Positions 58,253 to 64,000 of a stretch of 64,000 bases of DNA are shown here, one piece after another. The position numbers and the translations under genes were made by a program. The notes beneath the pieces are model-generated. The model did no database searches, had not been told where the DNA came from, and saw only the letters and a list, made by a program, of their open reading frames with translations. Within the stretch, counting starts at the first letter, position 1, and every line of letters begins with the position of its first letter. Source of the stretch: UBA4732 sp002404095 (lineage in GTDB: Bacteria; Planctomycetota; Planctomycetia; Gemmatales; Gemmataceae); NCBI GenBank assembly GCA_036783645.1, contig DAIPWT010000016.1, forward strand, positions 1-64,000. The letters run 5' to 3'.

Positions 58253-61204
58253 TCAAGGCGCGGACGCGGATTTCGGGTTCGGCGCCGGCTTATTTGTGGA
58301 CTTCGCGGCGGCTTTGGCCGCCTTCTCCTTTTCGCGCCACTCGCCCGCCTTGTCCGGCCGGTTCAGGGCGTCGTACAGCCGCACCAGCCGTTCCGCCGCC
58401 TCGGCCAGATGCACCTTGGCCGGCGGCGGGATTTTGTCCCCCCGCTTCTGCATCCCCTCGAAGCCGGCCAGGAGCAGTCGCTCGGCCTCCTCGTACTTCT
58501 TCTGACCCAAGAGGCTGCCGCCCAGCTCCGACTGCGTGTTGAACGTGGTCCACGCGTCCGGCTCCTTTTTTTGGCGGACGGCCAGGCAGGCGCGCAGCAG
58601 CGGCTCGGCCTCCTCGTCCTTGTGCAGGCGCAGTAAGCAGCCGCCGAGCACCGATTGCGTGCTGAGCGTCCAGGCGTCCGACTCCTTCTTCTGGAGGACG
58701 GCCAGGCTGGCGCGCAGCAGCGGCACGGCCTCCTTGTTGTTCTGGCAAACCAGATTGTCACCCAGCCGGGCCATCGCGACGGCCGTGCGCGGGTCGTCGG
58801 GGCCGAATTGTTTCGCGGCGTCGTCCACGGCCTTGCGATACAGCGGCTCGGACTGGGCGAAACGGCCGGCCCGGTCGTAGGCGTCCGCCAGCGCGGAGGG
58901 CAGCCAGGCCAGCTGGGCAGGGAACGGCCCCGGCCGTTTGCTCGCGCGGTCGAGGACTTCTTCGAGAACGGGGATGGCGTCGTCGAGGCGGCTGGCGTCG
59001 CGGTAGTTCACGCCCAGGTTGGCCTGGGTCAGCAGCGTGTCGGGGTGGTCAGGGCCGAGCTTTGCCTTCCGCAGCTTGAGCGTTTCCTCGAACAGGGGGA
59101 CGGAGCGGTCGAGCTTGCCCGCCCGCCAGTACGCCGCGGCCAGGTTGTTCATGCTGGTGAGGGTGCCGGGGTGGTCGGGGCCGAGCTTGGCCTTCATCAG
59201 CTTGAGCGTCTCCTCCAGCAGCGGCAGGGCCAGGTCGAGCTTGCCGGCCGTCTGGTAGGCCGCGGCCAGGTTGTTCATGCTGGTGAGGGTGTCGGGGTGG
59301 TCGGGGCCGAGCTTGGCCTTCATCAGCTTGAGCGTCTCCTCCAGCAGCGGCCGGGCCAGGTCGGGCTTGCCGGCCGACAGGTAGGCCGCGGCCAGGTTGT
59401 TCATGCTTTCGAGGGTTTCGGCGGCGTCGGGGCCGAGCCGGGCGGCGTACGTCTGCCGCGCCCGCGTGAACAGGGCGATCGCCTTGTCCGGGTAGCCCAG
59501 GTACAATTGCGACTCCCCCAGCGTCATCTGTAGCTTGGCCACGGTAAGCGGATCGCCGACCGCCTCGCCGTTCAGCTGCGCCGTCGCCTGGTCCAGCCGC
59601 TCCCCCAACAGCGCCTGCAACGGCTTGCCCTCCTTCTCCGCCGCCCGCGGGTTCAAGTCCTTGAAGATCGAACCCAAAATGCCGATGCCCTTCTCGATCT
59701 GCGCCAGGCGCCGCTCCGCCACCTCTTTCGCCTTGCCTTCCGCCTCCTTCGCCGTTCGCTCCGCCTGCGCCGATGCCAACGCCTTCGCCGCCGCGTCCTC
59801 CGCCGCCGCCCGCTGCTCCGACTCCGCCTCCTTTGCCGTCCGCTCCGCGTCCGCCGATGCCAACGCCTTGCTCTCCGCTTCCAACGCCCGCATCAGGCCC
59901 AGCGACGTACCCACCACTCCGCCTACTAGCGCCAGCAGCACCAATGTCGCCGCCAGCACCCGACCCTTGTTCCGCTTCACGAACTTCCGCAGCCGGTAGC
60001 CGACGTTCGGTGGACGCGCCTCCACCACCTCGTCCGCCAAGTAACGCCCCACGTCCCGCGCTAGCCCGTTGGCCGTTTCGTAACGCCGTGCCCGGTCCTT
60101 CTCCAACGCCTTTAAGACCACCCAGTCCAATTCCCCGCGCATTAACCGCGACAGCTTCGCCGGCTCCATCTGGCGGTTGGCCGCGACCGACGGCAGGGCG
60201 TCGGACGTGCTAAGCCGGGCGCTCGGTTTGGGCGCTTCCTCCTCCCGCACCAGCCGCAACGCCTCCATCAAAGCACTCCGACCCAGGCGCTTGCGGTCCA
60301 ACGGCGTCGTGCCTGTCAATAGCTCGTACAGCAGTACGCCCAGCGCGTAAACATCGCTGCGCGTGTCCACGTCCAGCGCGTTGAACGACGCCTGTTCCGG
60401 CGACATGTACTCCAGCGTGCCGATCACCGCCCCGAACCCCGTTGCCAGCGTGTGTTCCGTCAGTTGCGGCCCCGCCGCCTTGGCCACGCCGAAGTCGATC
60501 ACCTTCGGCACAGGCCGGTCGTCGTACATCGCCACAAGCACGTTGGACGGCTTGATGTCGCGGTGGATGATCCCCTTTTGGTGGGCGTGCTGAATGGCCT
60601 GGCAGACCGGCACGAACAGTTTCAGCCGCTGCCGCGGCGTCAATTTGCGGTCGTCGCAGAACTTGGTGATGGGCACGCCCTTAACCAGTTCCATGACGAA
60701 GAAGGGCCGGCCGGCGTCGGTGGCGCCGGCGTCCAGCACCTTGGCGATGTTGGGATGGTCCATGAGGGCCAACGCCTGCCGTTCGGCCTCGAAGCGGGCC
60801 AGCACCTGTTTGGAGTCCATGCCGGCCTTGATGAGCTTGACGGCGACGAGTCGGCGGACTGGTTCGGTCTGCTGGGCCATGAAGACGGCCCCCATGCCGC
60901 CCTCTCCGATGGCTTCGAGGAGTTTGTAACGTCCGGCCAGGACGGAACCGACGCTCTCAACGGGAAGGCCGTCCGGGTCGGCGGCCACGTAGAGGCCGGT
61001 GGGGGCGTTGACGGGCGAGGCGGCGGCGGGGCTGTCCACGGGACCGTCGGGTTCGTCGTGGGCGCGCAACAGCGCCTCCACGCGGCAGCGCAACACCGCG
61101 TCACCGGCGCAGTCGCGGTCGAGCAGGGCGGCGCGGTCGGCCGGCGATACGGTTTCGAGGGCGGCCAGGAAAATCCGCTGAGCAAGTTTAGGATCGACAG
61201 GCAT
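58253..61204 (-). CDS. serine/threonine kinase with TPR repeats
   Basis: A 983-residue protein typical of planctomycetes. An N-terminal helical region (about 1-90) is followed by the kinase domain: GEGGMGAVF, AVKLIK, HRDIKPSN, DFGVAKA. A membrane segment (VLAATLVLLALVGGVVGTSL) and an Ala/Glu-rich coiled coil come next. The C-terminal half is TPR repeats (PDKAIALFTRARQTYAARLG and repeated LNNLAAAYxxAGKLDLA). It likely senses an external signal or scaffold and phosphorylates partners such as the sigma factor 77 nt upstream. Confidence 0.93.
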   Translation of the reverse strand: MPVDPKLAQRIFLAALETVSPADRAALLDRDCAGDAVLRCRVEALLRAHDEPDGPVDSPAAASPVNAPTGLYVAADPDGLPVESVGSVLAGRYKLLEAIGEGGMGAVFMAQQTEPVRRLVAVKLIKAGMDSKQVLARFEAERQALALMDHPNIAKVLDAGATDAGRPFFVMELVKGVPITKFCDDRKLTPRQRLKLFVPVCQAIQHAHQKGIIHRDIKPSNVLVAMYDDRPVPKVIDFGVAKAAGPQLTEHTLATGFGAVIGTLEYMSPEQASFNALDVDTRSDVYALGVLLYELLTGTTPLDRKRLGRSALMEALRLVREEEAPKPSARLSTSDALPSVAANRQMEPAKLSRLMRGELDWVVLKALEKDRARRYETANGLARDVGRYLADEVVEARPPNVGYRLRKFVKRNKGRVLAATLVLLALVGGVVGTSLGLMRALEAESKALASADAERTAKEAESEQRAAAEDAAAKALASAQAERTAKEAEGKAKEVAERRLAQIEKGIGILGSIFKDLNPRAAEKEGKPLQALLGERLDQATAQLNGEAVGDPLTVAKLQMTLGESQLYLGYPDKAIALFTRARQTYAARLGPDAAETLESMNNLAAAYLSAGKPDLARPLLEETLKLMKAKLGPDHPDTLTSMNNLAAAYQTAGKLDLALPLLEETLKLMKAKLGPDHPGTLTSMNNLAAAYWRAGKLDRSVPLFEETLKLRKAKLGPDHPDTLLTQANLGVNYRDASRLDDAIPVLEEVLDRASKRPGPFPAQLAWLPSALADAYDRAGRFAQSEPLYRKAVDDAAKQFGPDDPRTAVAMARLGDNLVCQNNKEAVPLLRASLAVLQKKESDAWTLSTQSVLGGCLLRLHKDEEAEPLLRACLAVRQKKEPDAWTTFNTQSELGGSLLGQKKYEEAERLLLAGFEGMQKRGDKIPPPAKVHLAEAAERLVRLYDALNRPDKAGEWREKEKAAKAAAKSTNKPAPNPKSASAP

Positions 61205-61281
61205 GGCAAGGGTCTCCGTGAGGGTTCATACTACCATGCGACGTTTCCGGCCGAGGTTGTCGAAAAAAATCCAAAAAAATG

Positions 61282-61830
61282 TCACTCCCGGAGCGCGTCC
61301 CCGAGCCAGGCGCGGGCGTAGGCCCATTTCTGGCGGGCCAGGTAGACGGTGACGCCGAGCGCCTCCGCCGTGGCCTCGTGCCCTAGCCCGGCGAAGTGGC
61401 GCAGCTCGACCACTCGCGCGGCGAGCGGGTCTTCGACGGCCAGCCGGGTCAGCGCCTCGTCGAGGGCCAAAAGCGCTTCATCCGGCGTCGGGGCGGGGCA
61501 ATCCGGCAGTTCCACGCGGTGAAGGGCGCCGCCGTGCTTGAGTCGGCCCTTCCGCCGGGCCGCCTCGACGAGAATGCGACGCATCGCCTCGGCCGCGGCG
61601 GCGAAGAAGTGTCCCCGGCCATCCCACCGCTTGTTGGGGTCGTCGCCAACCAGCCGGACGTAGGCCTCATGCACCAGCGCGGTGGCCTGGAGCGTCTGGC
61701 CGGGCGTCTCATGGGTCAGCCGCCGGGCCGCCAGCCGCCGTAGTTCGTCATAAACCAGCGGCAGCAACCGGCCGGCGGCGTGGGCGTCGCCCTGGCCGAT
61801 GGCGTTCAGAATGTGCGTGACTTCGCTCAT
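61282..61830 (-). CDS. ECF-type RNA polymerase sigma factor (planctomycete ECF group)
   Basis: A 182-residue sigma factor of the Sigma70_ECF type common in planctomycetes. Region 2 (GHFFAAAAEAMRRILVEAAR) and region 4 (LAARVVELRHFAGLGHEATA) are present. Start chosen at ATG 61830 (GTG 61839 also open). Such sigma factors commonly neighbour a kinase, as here; phosphorylation-based control is an inference. Confidence 0.88.
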   Translation of the reverse strand: MSEVTHILNAIGQGDAHAAGRLLPLVYDELRRLAARRLTHETPGQTLQATALVHEAYVRLVGDDPNKRWDGRGHFFAAAAEAMRRILVEAARRKGRLKHGGALHRVELPDCPAPTPDEALLALDEALTRLAVEDPLAARVVELRHFAGLGHEATAEALGVTVYLARQKWAYARAWLGDALRE

Positions 61831-61878
61831 GCGGTCCACAGATAACCGACGGAGCCTGGAAAGGCGAGCGGCACGGCG

Positions 61879-62988
61879 TCAGCCCGCCGGNNNNNNNNNN
61901 ACGACGCCCTCGCGCCGCTCGCCGTCCTCGTATAGCTCCGCACACCGCCGTACCAGCGCTTCGACAGAAAAATGTTCGGCCGCGCGGCGCCGGCCGGCCT
62001 CACCGTAGGCGCGACGGCGATCCGGATCGTTAAGGAGAAACCGCGTCTGTCGCGCCAGTTCGGTCTTGTCGCCCGGCGGCACGAGGCAACCCGCGACCCC
62101 ATCCGCAACGACTTCCGCCAGTTCGGGCAAGCGTGTGGCGATCACGGGCCGGCCGGCCGCCATCGCCTCCAAGGCGGCGCACACGCCGCCGCCGGTGCGA
62201 CTCGGTATCCAGACCAATTCGGCAGACTGCAACCACGGCTCCAAATTGGGCCGGCGTCCGAGAAGGACCACACGGTTGTCTACCTCAATGGCGCGGGCGA
62301 ACTCCTCTAATCGCGGACGGTCGGAGCCGTCGCCGGCCAGTACTAGACGTAAATCGTCATAAAGATAGTGCAAAATGTCCAATGCCCACACGGCGTCACG
62401 AAAGCCTTTGTGCGGCTCAATCGGCCCAATGCCGAGCAGCAATCTTCCTCCCCTCTCCCCGGTACTCCGGGGAGAGGGGTCGGGGGTGAGGGGCGCCGGC
62501 CGCACTCCGGGGGCAACGACCGCGACGCGCTCAGCGCGGACGCCGAGACGACGATAGCGGTCGGCCTCCGCCTCGCCAAACGCCATGACAGCATCTGCCC
62601 GTCGTAACAGCCAGCGGTCGAACCAGTTCATGGACCGTCCCGGCGGCAGAGCGGCGCTGACAAACACTCGGCCGGCGCCGCGAACGCCGACTACGGCCTC
62701 GAGGGCGCGCAGAGGGGTGCGGCCCCAGCAATGTACCACGTCGGGCCGCAGCTCGGTCAATAAGCGACTCAGGGCGAAAAACGGCGCCAATTCAAAAGGT
62801 CTTTTCCACCCCAAAATATCCACTTCGACGCCGGCCGCGCGCAACTCCTCCGCCCACGGAGCGGTGCGGCCGAGGACGCAGACGCGGGCATGAAAGCGTT
62901 CGCGCGGCAGTCCCTCCGCGATCAACGTGAGCTGACGGGCGGCGCCGCCGTAGTCGAGGCTCGGGATGACGAAGAGAATGGTTTGCAT
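61879..62988 (-). CDS. group 1 glycosyltransferase, 3' end in assembly gap
   Basis: GT4-type glycosyltransferase with Rossmann-like halves: SLDYGGAARQLTLIAEGLP near the N-terminus and PSRTGGGVCAALEAMAAGRP with the conserved EX7E region. Start is ATG 62988. The last codons run into the gap at 61891-61900, so the C-terminus and stop are uncertain. A palindrome at 62450-62479 adds a loop beginning PLTPDPSPRSTGER between the two domains. Probably involved in polysaccharide or glycolipid synthesis. Confidence 0.85.
   Translation of the reverse strand: MQTILFVIPSLDYGGAARQLTLIAEGLPRERFHARVCVLGRTAPWAEELRAAGVEVDILGWKRPFELAPFFALSRLLTELRPDVVHCWGRTPLRALEAVVGVRGAGRVFVSAALPPGRSMNWFDRWLLRRADAVMAFGEAEADRYRRLGVRAERVAVVAPGVRPAPLTPDPSPRSTGERGGRLLLGIGPIEPHKGFRDAVWALDILHYLYDDLRLVLAGDGSDRPRLEEFARAIEVDNRVVLLGRRPNLEPWLQSAELVWIPSRTGGGVCAALEAMAAGRPVIATRLPELAEVVADGVAGCLVPPGDKTELARQTRFLLNDPDRRRAYGEAGRRRAAEHFSVEALVRRCAELYEDGERREGVXXXXPAG
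61891..61900. other. assembly gap (10 N) next to a half-palindrome
   Basis: Ten unresolved bases near the 3' end of the glycosyltransferase gene. The flanking GGCGTCAGCCCGCC on one side looks like half of a palindrome of the GADAP type seen in rseP. Confidence 0.99.
62450..62479. repeat. 13-bp palindrome inside the glycosyltransferase gene
   Basis: Perfect arms 62450-62462 and 62467-62479 (CCCCTCTCCCCGG) with loop TACT; in frame. The core is shared with the lysC leader hairpin. Confidence 0.8.
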
Positions 62989-62998
62989 GCGTAAGGCG

Positions 62999-63517
62999 TC
63001 AGGAGTGGGGACTTGGGAGTACGGCAATATGCGGCAAATGACGGTGTTCGTCGTTATAGTCGAGACCGTAGCCGACTACGAAGACATCGGGGATGTCAAA
63101 ACCGCGATAATCCGGTTCGATGGGAACGCTCTGCCGGCCTGTCTTACGCAGCAACACGGCCGAACGCACCGAGACGGCGCCAAGCCCTTTGAGGTGTTCG
63201 ACAAGATACGCCAGCGTCTGGCCGGTGTCGAGAATGTCGTCGAGCAACAACACGTGGCGGTCGCGCACGTCCGGCCGCAATTCGGGGCCGATGTGCAGGG
63301 GGCCGGGCGTGACGGCCGCGCCGCGATAGCTGGACGCCTGGATCAAGCCGATGCGCAACGGCAGGTCAATGTGACGGACGAGATCGGCCAAAAACATGAG
63401 GCAGCCGGTCAGGACGCCAACGATGGTCACGGGCCGTCCGTGGTAGTCGGCGGCGATTTGTCGGGCCAACTCGGCGACACGTTGCTGGATGCGGTCGGCC
63501 GAAAGCAGGATCTCCAT
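62999..63517 (-). CDS. hpt: hypoxanthine phosphoribosyltransferase
   Basis: A 172-residue purine-salvage enzyme converting hypoxanthine or guanine plus PRPP to IMP or GMP. VGVLTGCLMFLADLVRHI and LLLDDILDTGQTL (PRPP-binding motif) are clear; GYGLDYNDEHRHLPHI is the C-terminal active-site loop. Start ATG 63517 gives the family length. An upstream open frame extends into the nested palindrome and is not coding. Confidence 0.96.
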   Translation of the reverse strand: MEILLSADRIQQRVAELARQIAADYHGRPVTIVGVLTGCLMFLADLVRHIDLPLRIGLIQASSYRGAAVTPGPLHIGPELRPDVRDRHVLLLDDILDTGQTLAYLVEHLKGLGAVSVRSAVLLRKTGRQSVPIEPDYRGFDIPDVFVVGYGLDYNDEHRHLPHIAVLPSPHS

Positions 63518-63569
63518 GACGGCGTCTCCCTTGAAGCCCAGCGTCCGCCCATAGGTATTCACACAAGCT

Positions 63570-63716
63570 GGGGTGCCATGCTTTCGCGGCCTGCTTTCCG
63601 CACCGTCCACCCGCCGAAGACGCCGCGAAAGCATGATTCCCATGCGAGGACTCATGCTTTCGCGGGGTCGGGACCGGACATCGTCTCGGGACCGGCCCGC
63701 GAAAGCATGGCACCCC
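63570..63716. repeat. nested palindromic element, copy 2
   Basis: 147-bp element of the same layout as 4219-4369. Outer 20-bp perfect arms 63570-63589 and 63697-63716 (core GTGCCATGCTTTCGCGG); inner 14-bp arms 63622-63635 and 63652-63665. It is upstream of hpt. Confidence 0.88.
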
Positions 63717-63752
63717 CGACCATAGAGGATGTTTGTGTAAATACCAATGGCG

Positions 63753-64000
63753 TCATCCCGGCGGCCATCCCATGTCACGGCCGCCGAGTAGGTGCAGATG
63801 CAAGTGCGGCACCGTCTGGCCGGCCCGCTCCTTGCAATTGACGACCAGCCGGTAGCCGTCCGCCAAGCCCAACTGGTTCGCCAATTGGGCCGCGACCAGG
63901 TGCAGATGGCCGAGTAAAGCGCCGTCCTCCGGCGTGATGTCCGCATGAGTCGGGATGACTTTGCGCGGAATGATAATCACATGGACAGGCGCTTGGGGAT
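63753..64000 (-). CDS. HIT-family protein, truncated by the window end
   Basis: The C-terminal about 80 residues of a HIT (histidine triad) nucleotide hydrolase/transferase. The triad is visible as VPHLHLHLLGG; VHVIIIPRK is typical for the conserved core. The N-terminus lies beyond 64000. These small enzymes hydrolyse purine phosphoramidates. Confidence 0.9.
   Translation of the reverse strand, partial: PQAPVHVIIIPRKVIPTHADITPEDGALLGHLHLVAAQLANQLGLADGYRLVVNCKERAGQTVPHLHLHLLGGRDMGWPPG

Overview
The window looks like chromosomal DNA from a planctomycete, most likely of the Gemmatales/Gemmataceae type. This is inferred from gene content: a serine/threonine kinase fused to TPRs behind an ECF sigma factor of the planctomycete-rich type, an LptD-like protein with a proline-rich linker, BatA/VWA/DUF58 genes, DUF4058, WD40 and NHL/YD proteins. 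The DNA is GC-rich, TTG and GTG starts are common, and short perfect palindromes are scattered through it. No phylogenetic computation was possible. Two 10-N assembly gaps are present (21569-21578 and 61891-61900).

Layout. 249-5824: isoprenoid gene dxr overlapping a long RseP-type site-2 protease, a small membrane protein, a nested palindromic element and a secreted HEAT protein. 5845-12416: a minus-strand run of recQ, a VapBC-like toxin-antitoxin pair, a HEAT-like protein coupled to two RlaP-type nucleotidyltransferases, and a solo antitoxin paralogue; copies of one ~50-bp repeat lie at both ends. 12534-24181: LptD-like protein, DgkA, an M20 peptidase, a DUF433/DUF5615 pair, a membrane kinase, aspartate kinase with four ACT domains (broken by a palindrome and a gap) and a SpoIIE-type phosphatase. 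24355-28165: repeats, an aldo/keto reductase, and a gene in which an in-frame TGA sits at the first Cys of a thioredoxin CxxC motif. 28202-33304: rfbC, a teneurin-like NHL/YD protein, DUF4058 and a small protein. 33358-39697: a VWA/BatA/pyrophosphatase/DUF58 cluster. 39843-45368: tilS, a frameshifted SPFH-like gene, purH, tmRNA with promoter and terminator, dgt. 45445-58191: WD40 lipoprotein, two small conserved proteins, P450, NRDE protein, an oxidoreductase, a spermidine synthase-like membrane protein, an Mrr-type nuclease, pyrF and glgC. 58253-64000: kinase-TPR with its sigma factor, a glycosyltransferase, hpt, a second nested palindromic element and a partial HIT gene.

The strongest unusual signal is the candidate selenoprotein at 25742-28165. 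Its TGA (26666-26668) reads W-U-G-P-C in a TlpA-like domain, the frame stays open for 499 more codons, and a 7-bp hairpin with a GGUC loop lies 31 nt downstream, as expected of a bacterial SECIS. Second is the translationally coupled RlaP-RlaP-HEAT operon next to an RNase toxin pair, bracketed by direct repeats. Third is a large set of palindromic repeats, several lying in frame inside conserved genes (rseP, a kinase, lysC, the spermidine synthase-like protein, a glycosyltransferase) and one nested ~150-bp element present twice.
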